The notes beneath the pieces were generated by a model. It saw only the letters and a list, made by a program, of their open reading frames with translations, was not told where the DNA came from and searched no databases. Below, one piece after another: positions 43,819 through 52,830 of a DNA stretch of 64,000 nt; the first letter of the stretch is position 1; each line of letters starts with the position of its first letter. This DNA is from Bradyrhizobium yuanmingense (lineage in GTDB: Bacteria; Pseudomonadota; Alphaproteobacteria; Rhizobiales; Xanthobacteraceae): positions 545,271 to 609,270 of the forward strand of contig NZ_FMAE01000007.1 of assembly GCF_900094575.1 (NCBI RefSeq). Direction: 5' to 3'. A program made the position numbers and the translations under genes.

Positions 43819-45077
43819 GTATTGAGCCTGTCGATCATCGGCTGGGTGATCAGCGAGATGCCCTGCTCGGTGGTGCGGAAGCGCTTTCCGTCGAACTCGG
43901 GATCCTCGCCGACGACGAGCCCTTCCGGGATCTCGACGCCGCGGTCGATCACGACGTTCCTCAAGCGGGCGCCGCGGCCGACACTCACGTAAGGCATGAT
44001 CACGGCATTCTCGACATTGGCGTAGGAGTTGATGCGCACGCCGGTGAACAGCAGCGAGCGGCGCAGCGACGCGCCGGAGATGATGCAGCCGCCGGAGACC
44101 AGCGAGCTCACCGCCTGGCCGCGCCGGCTCTCCTCGTCATGGACGAATTTCGCCGGCGGCGTGATCTCAGCATAGGACCAGATCGGCCAGGCGCGGTCGA
44201 ACAGGTCGAGCTCGGGCACCACGTCGGTGAGGTCGATATTGGCGGCCCAATAGGCGTCGACCGTGCCGACGTCGCGCCAATAGGCGCGAGTGTCGCTGCC
44301 GGAGCGGACGCAGGAGGTCGAGTACTGGTGCGCCATCGCGCGGCCGTTCTTGACCAGGTAGGGAATGATGTCCTTGCCGAAATCGTGGTTCGAGTTCGGG
44401 TCCTCGGCATCGCGCTTGAGCTGATCGAACAGGAATTTCGCGTCGAACACGTAGATGCCCATGCTGGCGAGCGAGACGTCCGGCTTGCCCGGCATCGGCG
44501 GCGGATCCTTCGGCTTCTCCAGGAACTCCTGGATCCAGCCGTTCTCGTCGATATGCATGATGCCGAAACCGGAAGATTCGGTCCGCGGCATTTCCAGGCA
44601 GCCGACGGTGACGTCGGCGCCGCTCTCGACGTGCTGGCGCAGCATCACCTCGTAGTCCATTTTGTAGATGTGGTCTCCGGCCAGCACGACGATGAAGCGG
44701 CAGGCGTGGGATTCGATGATGTCGATGTTCTGGTACACCGCGTCCGCCGTGCCGACATACCACATGCTCTCGGAGACGCGCTGGCTGGCGGGCAGGATGT
44801 CAAAACTCTCGTTGCGTTCGGGGCGGAAGAAGTTCCAGCCCATCTGAAGGTGCCGGATCAGGCTGTGCGCTTTGTATTGGGTCGCCACCGCGATACGGCG
44901 GATGCCGGAGTTCACCGCGTTCGACAGCGCGAAATCGATGATGCGGGACTTTCCGCCGAAATAGACCGCCGGCTTGGCGCGGCGGTCGGTCAGCTCCAGC
45001 AGGCGGCTGCCGCGTCCTCCGGCCAGGACAAACGCCAGCGCCTGACGGGCAAGCGGCTCGGGTCTCGCGGCACTCAT
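43815..45077 (-). CDS. glgC: Glucose-1-phosphate adenylyltransferase GlgC
   Basis: 420 residues from ATG 45077 (GGGAGG site upstream). A longer in-frame reading to 45272 adds a non-homologous stretch. Makes ADP-glucose. N-terminal nucleotidyltransferase with LAGGRGSRL, then RIIDFALSNAVNSGIRR, AGDHIYKMDY and the substrate motif EKPKDPP; C-terminal left-handed beta-helix carrying the allosteric region. First gene of the glgC-glgA operon. Confidence 0.96.
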   Translation of the reverse strand: MSAARPEPLARQALAFVLAGGRGSRLLELTDRRAKPAVYFGGKSRIIDFALSNAVNSGIRRIAVATQYKAHSLIRHLQMGWNFFRPERNESFDILPASQRVSESMWYVGTADAVYQNIDIIESHACRFIVVLAGDHIYKMDYEVMLRQHVESGADVTVGCLEMPRTESSGFGIMHIDENGWIQEFLEKPKDPPPMPGKPDVSLASMGIYVFDAKFLFDQLKRDAEDPNSNHDFGKDIIPYLVKNGRAMAHQYSTSCVRSGSDTRAYWRDVGTVDAYWAANIDLTDVVPELDLFDRAWPIWSYAEITPPAKFVHDEESRRGQAVSSLVSGGCIISGASLRRSLLFTGVRINSYANVENAVIMPYVSVGRGARLRNVVIDRGVEIPEGLVVGEDPEFDGKRFRTTEQGISLITQPMIDRLNT

Positions 45078-45418
45078 GTGATCCTCCCACAACTCTGGCG
45101 CTCGCGAGAAGCCTCCCGGCCGCGCACATTGGAACCGATAGTAATGGCACGAATAGTAAATCGTGAAGGTGGTTGTTGGTTGCGAATGCACGGGAAGCTT
45201 AATGCCTTGCCGGGGTGATCGGGCCTCAGCCACCGTCGCGCGGCTGTCACAGGCGATGACGTCGCCGGGCACCGGTTGATCAGAACGGAGGCAAGCGTCT
45301 TGTGCGGTGCACGCAAACTCCAGGCTTTGAAATTCAACGCTTTGACTTGGCGCAAGGATGTCCGATCATGACGCTGCGATCCTTTTTCCAAGCGAAAGGT
45401 CAGACAGGGAGTAGGACG
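45078..45418. other. 341-bp divergent intergenic region, glgC / Gly-Tyr-rich gene
   Basis: Must hold promoters for both directions. A TTGACT near 45342 could be a -35 element for the rightward gene, but no good -10 follows at the right distance. No repeat or RNA gene seen. Confidence 0.4.
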
Positions 45419-45877
45419 ATGAGGATCTGGAAGACGGCGATTGCCTGTTCATTGGCCGGGGTGGTCATGGTGGCCCAGATCGGGCAGGCCACGGCGGCCC
45501 CGATGCCGACCAACGTTGCGACGATGAAGGCTGCGGCCGGTGACAATGTCACACCGGTGCATTGGCGCGGCAGCGGCTGGGGCTTTGCCCTGGGCGGTCT
45601 CGCAGCCGGCGCGCTCATCGGCGGCGCCATCGCCGCGGGGTCTCCTTACGGCTACGGCTATTATGGCCGGCCCTATTATGGCGGCTACGGCTATGGATAT
45701 CCGGGCTACGGCTATGGTTACGCCCCCGCCTATTACGGCGGCTACGGCTACGCACCGGTCTATCCGCGATATTATCGGCCGTACCGTCCGTATTACAGCT
45801 ATGGCTATTACCGGCCGTACCGGGTTTATCACCGCCCGTTTGGTGTCTACCGTCCCTACTACCGCGGCTACTGGTGA
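45419..45877 (+). CDS. Secreted Gly/Tyr/Pro-rich low-complexity protein
   Basis: 152 residues from ATG 45419 (GGGAGTAGGACG upstream). A Sec signal ends near QATAAP. A glycine-rich hydrophobic hairpin (FALGGLAAGALIGGAIAAG, about 58-76) follows. The rest is tandem GYGYY/YGGYGYG/YRPY units with more than a third tyrosine. Composition resembles small surface or biofilm-matrix proteins; no catalytic domain. No functional assignment is possible beyond export. Confidence 0.8.
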   Translation: MRIWKTAIACSLAGVVMVAQIGQATAAPMPTNVATMKAAAGDNVTPVHWRGSGWGFALGGLAAGALIGGAIAAGSPYGYGYYGRPYYGGYGYGYPGYGYGYAPAYYGGYGYAPVYPRYYRPYRPYYSYGYYRPYRVYHRPFGVYRPYYRGYW

Positions 45878-45887
45878 GACCGCGCGG

Positions 45888-46004
45888 CTAGAATGACAGC
45901 CACACGATCAGGCTCATGCATGCAACATGCATGAGCAGGATCGCGGCGAGATGCAATGGGCCTGGCCTGAGGCGAAGCCTGCGCATTCGGCGGCCCTTTG
46001 CCAT
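45888..46004 (-). CDS. Possible 38-residue membrane peptide
   Basis: Frame from ATG 46004, preceded by AGGAAA at a good distance. The first 15 residues are very basic (begins MAKGRRMRRLRLRP) and the rest is one hydrophobic helix ending LIVWLSF: an inside-positive single-pass peptide. An upstream in-frame ATG would add nine residues. Tail to tail with the Gly/Tyr-rich gene. Small size keeps confidence low. Confidence 0.4.
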   Translation of the reverse strand: MAKGRRMRRLRLRPGPLHLAAILLMHVACMSLIVWLSF

Positions 46005-46035
46005 GTTGGATTTTCCTGTGGCCGTGAACATGGTG

Positions 46036-46158
46036 CTCTCCCTCCCCCGCTTGCGGGGGAGGGTCGGGGAGAGGCTGTTTCCGCGAGCGCGAACCCCCCA
46101 GAGGAGAAAGCCCTCACCCGGCGCGTTGCGCCGACCTCTCCCGCAAGCGGGAGAGGTA
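46036..46158. repeat. Palindromic 'CTCTCCCTCCCCC...GGGAGAGG' element
   Basis: Two hairpins, TCCCTCCCCCGCTTGCGGGG and ACCTCTCCCGCAAGCGGGAG, separated by mirrored arms. Related in design to elements at 18315, 41714 and 56255. Confidence 0.8.
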
Positions 46159-46195
46159 AAGCGGGCACCGCGGCTCCGTTCGAAGGTCATATCGT

Positions 46196-47176
46196 TTAGT
46201 TCGATCCCGCGGCCGCAGCCGTGAAGCTGCGGTCGACGGCTTTGCTGACGTCGAGCTTCTTCGGCAGGATGCCGTAGCGCGTCGCGCGGTCGGAGGCTTC
46301 CTGCACCTCCTTGACCACGTTCTCGTCGATCACGATCGGGCCGGTGCGCTGCGCGGTGTAGGCCGACAGCAGCACGTCCTCGGGCAGCTTGGTCAATTCG
46401 GCCGTGTTCTTGGCGTATTCGGCGACATGGTCCAGCGACCACAGTCGCGCCTTGTTCAAGCGCTGCACCAGATCCTGCACCGCCGCGCGCTTGGTGGTGA
46501 TGGCGTTGTCGGAGGCGACGATGAAGGTGATGGTCGGCGTCAGCCCTTCGCCGTTGGCGATGACGCGAGCCTTGTCCTTCAACGTCGCGAACGAGACGTA
46601 GGGCTCCCACACCGCCCAGGCGTCGATCGAGCCGGCGAGCAGCGCGATCTTGGCATCGACCGGGCCGAGCGGCGCGAAGGTCGCATCCTCCAGCTTGATC
46701 GCTGCCTTCTCCAGTGTCGCATCGATCAGGAACTGGCCCCAGCCGCCGCGTGTGCCGGCGAGCCGCTTGCCCTTGAGGTCGGCCGCCGACTTGATCGGCG
46801 AATCCTGACGCACCAGGATAGCCTGCGTCTTCGCATCCGAGCGCGTGCCGCCGATCGCCTTGATCGGCGCGCCCGCGGCATAGACCGAGAGGAACGAGAG
46901 ATCGCCGGTGTAGCCGACGTCGAGCGCGCCGGCATTGAGCGCTTCGAGGATCGGCGCGGCCGCGGGGAATTCCGACCATTCGATTCTGTAAGGCAGGTCC
47001 TTCGCATAGCCGGAGATTTCGAGCAGCGAGCGATTGCCGCCCTTCTGGTCGCCGACGCGCAGCACGACAATGTCGGCGGCGAGCGATGCGGCAGCGGTCG
47101 ATAGCGTGATGGCGGCGGCGAGCAGCGAGGTGGCGAGCCGGCGTGTGATGGAATGGTCGTGAGAGTTGATGCTCAT
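46196..47176 (-). CDS. Aliphatic-sulfonate-type ABC substrate-binding protein (SsuA-like) 1
   Basis: 326 residues from ATG 47176. A longer frame to 47515 adds a non-signal-like extension. Sec signal (helical core LLAAAITLSTAAA). Mature start DIVVLRVGDQKGG and EWSEFPAAAPILEALNAGAL match SsuA. Paralogue of the protein at 52827-53765: both have RVGDQKG and EFPAAAP..EAL..GA. Divergent from the six-gene operon starting at 47652. Confidence 0.9.
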   Translation of the reverse strand: MSINSHDHSITRRLATSLLAAAITLSTAAASLAADIVVLRVGDQKGGNRSLLEISGYAKDLPYRIEWSEFPAAAPILEALNAGALDVGYTGDLSFLSVYAAGAPIKAIGGTRSDAKTQAILVRQDSPIKSAADLKGKRLAGTRGGWGQFLIDATLEKAAIKLEDATFAPLGPVDAKIALLAGSIDAWAVWEPYVSFATLKDKARVIANGEGLTPTITFIVASDNAITTKRAAVQDLVQRLNKARLWSLDHVAEYAKNTAELTKLPEDVLLSAYTAQRTGPIVIDENVVKEVQEASDRATRYGILPKKLDVSKAVDRSFTAAAAGSN

Positions 47177-47651
47177 TGGATCCGTCTTGTTGCGTTGCTC
47201 ACGATGCGTGAGCGAACGGTGCAGCGAGACGATCAAGTCTATGAGCGCGCGGTGCGCCGTCAATGAAATGGCCAACCGTATTGTGCGTGCTTCAGGCAAT
47301 GACGTTTCAGCGGGCCGGCGCTTCGAGAATGCGCAGCGTGCGCGGCAGACGCTGCACAGGGATGCAGCAGGCGATGGAGTCGCGGTTGACCCTGCGTGCC
47401 TATGCATCTGCGAAAATCCTTTCATCGCTTGCCCATGCGCGGATGGAGAGAATGTCTTCCCTTCGCGCAACATTCGAAAATCCATTTCATTGACGATGCC
47501 GCGAACGCGCCGCATGATTTGCGCATCGCATCAACACGGCGCGCCAAGCGCCGACGGAACAATTTTCTCTTAGACGCAGCTCCGCACGGAACATGCGCAA
47601 CGCGACCCGTTGCGTACACGGCGGAGCCGTGCCAGCGCAGGAGCCAGGCCG
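47177..47651. other. 475-bp divergent regulatory region of the organosulfur cluster
   Basis: Lies between divergent binding-protein genes. Contains no convincing reading frame. Promoters for both arms should be here. No clear -35/-10 pair, palindrome or terminator was found by eye. Confidence 0.5.
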
Positions 47652-48752
47652 ATGACCAACGACAACCAGCGCAGCGGGTCGAAACTCGACCGGCGCCACC
47701 TGCTTCAGGCAGGGCTTGCCGCCGCCTTCGCAGCGCCGCTCGGCGCGCTGGGCGCGCAGGCCTTCGCACCGCGCGCCATCGCGCCGGGTGTCGACTTCTC
47801 CGAGTTTCCGCTGTGCCGCACGGCCTCTGACGCACCCGCGCTCACTGGCGCGCCGCGCAAGCTGAAGCTGTCGTGGAATGCCGGCGCCGTCTGCCTCGCG
47901 CCGGTGCCGGTCGCGATCGAGCACGGCTTCTTCAAGAAGCATAATCTCGACGTCGAGCTCGTCAACTATTCCGGCTCGACCGACCAGCTGCTCGAGGCCA
48001 TCGCGACAGGCAAAAGCGATGCCGGTCTCGGCATGGCGCTGCGCTGGCTGAAGCCGCTGGAGCAGGGTTTTGACGTCAAGATCGCCGCGGGCACCCATGG
48101 CGGCTGCATGCGGGTGCTGTCGCGCACCGATTCCGGCGTCTCGAAGCTGACCGACCTCAAGGGCAAGATCGTCGCGGTCGGCGATCTCGCCGGTCCCGAC
48201 AAGAACTTCTTCTCGATCCAATTGGCCAAACTCGGCATCGATCCGGTGAAGGACGTCGACTGGCGCGCCTATCCCGGCAATCTGCTCAACGTTGCCGTGG
48301 AGAAGGGCGAGGTGCAGGCGTTCCTGTCGTCCGATCCGCTCGCCTATCTCTGGCTCAAGGACACACAGTACAAGGAGGTCGCCTCAAATCTCGATGGGGA
48401 GTACCGCGAGAAGAGCTGCTGCATCCTCGGCCTGCGCGGCTCGCTCGTGCGCGAAGAGCCTCAAGTCGCGCGCGCCATCACCCAGGCGCTGCTCGATGCT
48501 GCGATGTTCACCGCGCAGAATGCGACGCTCGCGGCGAAATCGTTCCAGCCCTATGCGCCGAAGGCGGCGACGCTCGCCGATATCGAGGGCATGGTGCGCT
48601 ACCACACCCACCATCATCATCCCGTCGGCGAGATCTTGAAGCGCGAGCTCAAGGCCTACGCCGACGACCTCAAGAGCGTGCAGGTCTTCAAGCAGAGCAC
48701 CGACACCGCCAAATTCGCGGAGCGCATCTATGTCGACGTATTCGCTGTCTGA
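47652..48752 (+). CDS. ABC substrate-binding protein, NMT1/SsuA-like, Tat-type signal
   Basis: 366 residues from ATG 47652. The N-terminus has a twin-arginine-like DRRHLLQAGLAAAF before a hydrophobic core, so Tat export is plausible. Mature domain: SWNAGAVCLAPVPVAIEHGF, then SGSTDQLLEAIATGKSDAG, an NMT1-type binding fold. First gene of a tightly packed operon. Its 3' end overlaps the permease gene by 23 bp. Confidence 0.88.
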   Translation: MTNDNQRSGSKLDRRHLLQAGLAAAFAAPLGALGAQAFAPRAIAPGVDFSEFPLCRTASDAPALTGAPRKLKLSWNAGAVCLAPVPVAIEHGFFKKHNLDVELVNYSGSTDQLLEAIATGKSDAGLGMALRWLKPLEQGFDVKIAAGTHGGCMRVLSRTDSGVSKLTDLKGKIVAVGDLAGPDKNFFSIQLAKLGIDPVKDVDWRAYPGNLLNVAVEKGEVQAFLSSDPLAYLWLKDTQYKEVASNLDGEYREKSCCILGLRGSLVREEPQVARAITQALLDAAMFTAQNATLAAKSFQPYAPKAATLADIEGMVRYHTHHHHPVGEILKRELKAYADDLKSVQVFKQSTDTAKFAERIYVDVFAV

Positions 48753-49752
48753 CGGCCTTGCCTCGGGCGCGCCGCGCACCTCGCGCGTGCCGCTGCTGGC
48801 GAACTGGATCCGGGAGTCCGGCGCCGGCGTTCTCGCCAGCGTCGCCTGGATCGCCCTCGGCCTGTCCTGCCTGTGGTGGCAGGATGTCGGCGATTGGTCG
48901 CGCACGCATTCACTCGGCATCGCCGCCTTCATCATCGCGGCGCTCGCGCTGTTCGGCACCGTCGGGGCCGACTATCTGGGAGCGGCGGGACAGGCGCTGC
49001 ACAAGCGCGCGCCATGGCTGGTCGCGCTCGGGGTGTTCCTGACGGTGTGGGAGGTCGCGACGGCAAAATTCGCCTGGCTGCCGCTGCCGTTCTTCCCGCC
49101 GCCGCAGGCGATCATCGAGGTCTATACCGACGATCTGCCGAAGCTGCTCGACAGCGTCCTTGCCTCGATCAAGCTCCAGCTCGGCGGCTATCTGATCGGC
49201 GCCACGATTGGCTTTCTAACCGGCGTCTCGATCGGCTGGTCGCGCGCGGTCGGTTATTGGGTGCATCCGGTGCTGCGCTTCATCGGCCCACTGCCGGCGA
49301 CCGCCTGGCTGCCGATCGCCTTCTTCACCTTTCCGTCGAGCTGGAGCGCCTCGACCTTCCTGATCGCGCTGGCAACGGGCTTCCCGGTTACCGTGCTGAC
49401 CTGGTCGGGCGTCGCGAGCGTCAGCAACGCCTATTACGACGTCGCGCGCACGCTGGGGGCAAAGCCTTCGTTCCTGGTGCTGAAGGTCGCGATCCCGGCC
49501 GCGTTGCCGCACGTCTTCGTCGGCCTGTTCATGGGGCTCGGCTCGTCCTTTGCCGTGCTCGTCGTCGCTGAGATGATCGGCGTTAAGGCCGGGCTCGGCT
49601 GGTACCTGCAATGGGCGCAGGGCTGGGCCGCCTACGCCAACATGTATGCAGCGCTGATCGTGATGTCGCTGCTCTGCTCCGGCGCAATCACGCTGCTGTT
49701 TGCGATCCGCGATCGCCTCCTGGTCTGGCAGAAGGGAACCGTCAAATGGTAG
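48730..49752 (+). CDS. ABC permease, sulfonate/nitrate type
   Basis: 340 residues with about eight helices, two more than SsuC, due to an N-terminal extension with WIALGLSCLWWQDVGDWSRT. Typical loop VARTLGAKPSFLVLKVAIPA and C-terminal WAAYANMYAALIVMSLLCSG. It overlaps both neighbours (23 bp and 7 bp). It serves the cluster's binding proteins. Confidence 0.88.
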   Translation: MSTYSLSDGLASGAPRTSRVPLLANWIRESGAGVLASVAWIALGLSCLWWQDVGDWSRTHSLGIAAFIIAALALFGTVGADYLGAAGQALHKRAPWLVALGVFLTVWEVATAKFAWLPLPFFPPPQAIIEVYTDDLPKLLDSVLASIKLQLGGYLIGATIGFLTGVSIGWSRAVGYWVHPVLRFIGPLPATAWLPIAFFTFPSSWSASTFLIALATGFPVTVLTWSGVASVSNAYYDVARTLGAKPSFLVLKVAIPAALPHVFVGLFMGLGSSFAVLVVAEMIGVKAGLGWYLQWAQGWAAYANMYAALIVMSLLCSGAITLLFAIRDRLLVWQKGTVKW

Positions 49753-50543
49753 CCACAGCTCTCGCCGAAGCGGTCACGCATCCGGCCACCGGCGCCGCGC
49801 TCGATATCGAGCAGGTCAGCCACGCCTTCGACATCGACGGGACCGAGCTGCCGGTGCTGAGCGACGTCAGCATCTCGGTCGAGCCCGGCGAGTTCGTCGC
49901 GCTGCTCGGCCCGTCCGGCTGCGGCAAGTCGACCTTGCTGCGGCTGATCGCCGGCCTCGACAAGCCGAAGGCGGGAAGGCTGCGGGAGGACGAGGAGCGC
50001 ATCAGGAACCCGCATCCCTCGCGCGTCGTCGTGTTCCAGGATCCGACCCTGTTTCCCTGGCGGTCGGTCTGGGACAACGTCGCCCTGGGCCTTGAGGCCC
50101 AGGGCATTTTGAGGAGCCAGCGCCAGCGCGTCGATGACGCGCTTGACCTCGTCGGGCTTTCGCCGTTCCGCGACGCCTATCCGCACCAGCTCTCCGGCGG
50201 CATGGCGCAGCGCGTCGCGCTGGCGCGGGCGCTGGTCAACGATCCCAAGATCCTGATCCTGGATGAGCCCCTGGGGAAACTGGACTCGCTGACCCGCATC
50301 ACCATGCAGGCCGAGCTCGTCGCGCTCTGGCAGCGCAAAGGGTTCACCACGCTGCTGGTGACGCATGATGCGGAGGAGGCGCTGGTGCTCGCCAACCGCG
50401 TCATCGTGTTCAGCGATCGTCCCGCGCGCGTGAAGGCCGACATCCGCGTCGATCGTCCGTATCCGCGCCATCGCGGCGATCCGTATCTGGCTGAGCTGCG
50501 CCGCCAGATCCTTGGCCTGTTGGGGCTGGACGCCACATGGTGA
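49746..50543 (+). CDS. ABC ATPase, SsuB-like
   Basis: 265 residues from ATG 49746, overlapping the permease stop by 7 bp. Walker A GPSGCGKST, Q-loop VVVFQDPTLFPWRS, signature LSGGMAQRVALARAL, Walker B ILILDEPLGKLD, H-loop LVTHDAEEA. Complete NBD. It overlaps the following monooxygenase gene by 7 bp. Confidence 0.92.
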   Translation: MVATALAEAVTHPATGAALDIEQVSHAFDIDGTELPVLSDVSISVEPGEFVALLGPSGCGKSTLLRLIAGLDKPKAGRLREDEERIRNPHPSRVVVFQDPTLFPWRSVWDNVALGLEAQGILRSQRQRVDDALDLVGLSPFRDAYPHQLSGGMAQRVALARALVNDPKILILDEPLGKLDSLTRITMQAELVALWQRKGFTTLLVTHDAEEALVLANRVIVFSDRPARVKADIRVDRPYPRHRGDPYLAELRRQILGLLGLDATW

Positions 50544-51709
50544 CCTCGATAGCCAAGGGCCGCACGGCTCACAGCGAACCGGACTACATCGCCCGCGCCG
50601 CGACGCTTGCCACGAGCTTTGCGGCGCGCGCGGCCGAGCACGACCGGCTCGGCAGCTTTCCCTTCGAGAATTTTCGCGAGCTCTCGGAGGCAGGCTTGCT
50701 GTCTCTGACGGTGCCGGCGGTTCATGGCGGCGCCGGTGCCGGCGCGCGCTATGCCGCGCGCGTGCTCGGCATTCTCGGCAAGGCCGATCCGTCGACCGCG
50801 CTGGTGCTGTCGATGCACTACATCAATCATCTCGTGATGGCGCGCAGTCCGAACTGGCCGGCGCGACTGTCGCGCAAGCTCGCGCGCGAAAGTGTTGAGG
50901 GCATCGCCCTTATCAATGCCCTGCGCGTGGAGCCGGAGCTCGGCTCGCCTGCGCGCGGAGGGTTGCCGGCGACGATCGCGCGGCGCACCGAAACCGGCTG
51001 GCGCCTCTCCGGCCACAAGATCTACTCGACGGGATCGCCGATCCTGAAATGGTACCTGGTCTGGGCGCGCACCGACGAGGCGGAGCCGCGCGTCGGCCAG
51101 TTCCTGGTGCCGGCGGGCCTGCCGGGCACGCGCATCGTCCAGACCTGGGACCATCACGGCCTGCGCGCCAGCGGCAGCCACGACGTCATCTTCGACGACG
51201 TCGTGGTCCCGCTCGATGCCGAGGTCGATTTGCGCAAGCCGGCGGACTGGCGCACGCTCGACGTTACGCAGCAGACTGTGCACACCGTCTTCATCGCCGC
51301 GATCTACGACGGCGTTGCCCGCGCCGCGCGCGACTGGCTGATCAATTTCCTGAAGCAGCGCGTGCCTGCCAGCCTCGGCGCGCCGCTGGCGACCTTAGCC
51401 CGCGCGCAGGAGATCGTCGGGGCCATCGAGGCGCGGCTTGCGGTCAACGCACGTTTGATCGACACGGCTGCCCGCGACTTCGACGATGGCGTCGATCTCT
51501 CTGCCGGTGAATCCAACGTCATCAAGCTGACCGTGACCAACAACGCCGTTGCCGTCGTCGAGGACGCGCTGTCGTTGACCGGTAACCACGGGCTCAGCCG
51601 CGCCAATCCGCTGGAGCGGCATTATCGCGACGTGCTGTGCGGCCGCGTGCACACGCCGCAGGATGATTCCACGCGCATCGGTCTCGGCCGCCTCGCACTC
51701 GGCCTCTAG
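50537..51709 (+). CDS. Acyl-CoA-dehydrogenase-fold flavin monooxygenase (SfnB/DszC-like)
   Basis: 390 residues. An acyl-CoA dehydrogenase fold with an N-terminal helical domain, the beta segment GWRLSGHKIYSTGSPILKWY and the C-terminal bundle ending near LTGNHGLSR. In sulfonate clusters such proteins (SfnB, DszC types) are reduced-flavin-dependent monooxygenases rather than dehydrogenases. Coupled by a 7-bp overlap to the ATPase and 20 bp from the LLM monooxygenase. Substrate within organosulfur metabolism is inferred. Confidence 0.82.
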   Translation: MVTSIAKGRTAHSEPDYIARAATLATSFAARAAEHDRLGSFPFENFRELSEAGLLSLTVPAVHGGAGAGARYAARVLGILGKADPSTALVLSMHYINHLVMARSPNWPARLSRKLARESVEGIALINALRVEPELGSPARGGLPATIARRTETGWRLSGHKIYSTGSPILKWYLVWARTDEAEPRVGQFLVPAGLPGTRIVQTWDHHGLRASGSHDVIFDDVVVPLDAEVDLRKPADWRTLDVTQQTVHTVFIAAIYDGVARAARDWLINFLKQRVPASLGAPLATLARAQEIVGAIEARLAVNARLIDTAARDFDDGVDLSAGESNVIKLTVTNNAVAVVEDALSLTGNHGLSRANPLERHYRDVLCGRVHTPQDDSTRIGLGRLALGL

Positions 51710-51729
51710 GGATCAACTGGGAGACGATC

Positions 51730-52830
51730 ATGTCGATCGAGTTCATCGGCTTCATCAGCAACAACAATTCGTCCGAGACCATCGTTCGGGAAGGATCGGT
51801 GCTCAATCCGACCCATATCGAGACGGTGGCGAAGGCGCATGAGAATGCCGGCTTCGACCGCGCGCTGCTGGCGTTTCATTCGACCTCGCCCGATGCGCTC
51901 CAGGTCGCCCAGCACGTGCTCAATCACACCGAGAGGCTCAACGTGCTCATCGCGCAGCGGCCCGGCTTTACCGCCCCGACATTGCTGGCGCGGCAGTTCG
52001 CCGTGCTCGACCAGTTTTCCCGCGGCCGCGTCGCGCTCCATGTCATCACCGGCGGCAACGCCACCGAGCTGCGGCAAGACGGCAACACTCTCGACGACAA
52101 GGACGAGCGCTATGCCCGCACCTCTGAATTCCTCGACGTGCTCAAGCTGCAATGGAGCAGCGACAAGCCGTTCAGCTACAAGGGCAGGTACTACCAGGTC
52201 GAGAACGCCTTCTCGCAGGTGAAGCCGTATCGCCCCGAAGGCATCCGCGTCTATTTCGGCGGCGCCTCGGATGCGGCGATCGACGTCGCTGGCAAGCATG
52301 CCGACACCTTTGCGCTGTGGGGCGAATCCTACGCGCAGGTGCGCGATATCACCTCGCGCGTGCACAACGGCGCGGTGCGGCAGGGGCGGCCGACGCCGCG
52401 CTTCAGCCTGTCGGTGCGGCCGATCATTGCACCGACCGAGAAGCAGGCCTGGGAGAAGGCGGAGGAAATTCTCGCGCGCGCCACCGCGCTCCAGGACAAG
52501 ACCGGCTATCGCAAGCCCGCTGACGGGCATGCCACCGCCGGCGCACGGCGCCTGCTCGCGCTCGCCGATCAGGGCAGCCGCATCGACAAGCGGCTCTGGA
52601 CCGAGATCGCAAAGCTGACCGGCGCCAACAGCAACACCACGGCACTGGTCGGCACGCCCGAGCAGGTTGCGGAGGTCTTCGGTGACTATTACGATCTCGG
52701 CATCAGCCATTTCCTAATCCGCGGCTTCGATCCGCTGATCGATAGCATCGAATACGGCCGGGAGCTGATCCCGCTGACACGCGAGCTGGTCGCCAAGCGC
52801 CAGGCCGTTCGCGGCGAGGCCGCAGAATGA
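51730..52830 (+). CDS. LLM-class flavin monooxygenase (SsuD-like)
   Basis: 366 residues. A bacterial-luciferase-like TIM barrel: EFIGFISNNNS, then RPGFTAPTLLARQFAVLDQF, HVITGGNATELRQDG, and the family GGASDAAIDVAGKHADTFAL. Cleaves C-S bonds of alkanesulfonates using reduced FMN in the SsuD group. Overlaps the next gene by 4 bp. No dedicated flavin reductase gene is in the cluster. Confidence 0.9.
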   Translation: MSIEFIGFISNNNSSETIVREGSVLNPTHIETVAKAHENAGFDRALLAFHSTSPDALQVAQHVLNHTERLNVLIAQRPGFTAPTLLARQFAVLDQFSRGRVALHVITGGNATELRQDGNTLDDKDERYARTSEFLDVLKLQWSSDKPFSYKGRYYQVENAFSQVKPYRPEGIRVYFGGASDAAIDVAGKHADTFALWGESYAQVRDITSRVHNGAVRQGRPTPRFSLSVRPIIAPTEKQAWEKAEEILARATALQDKTGYRKPADGHATAGARRLLALADQGSRIDKRLWTEIAKLTGANSNTTALVGTPEQVAEVFGDYYDLGISHFLIRGFDPLIDSIEYGRELIPLTRELVAKRQAVRGEAAE

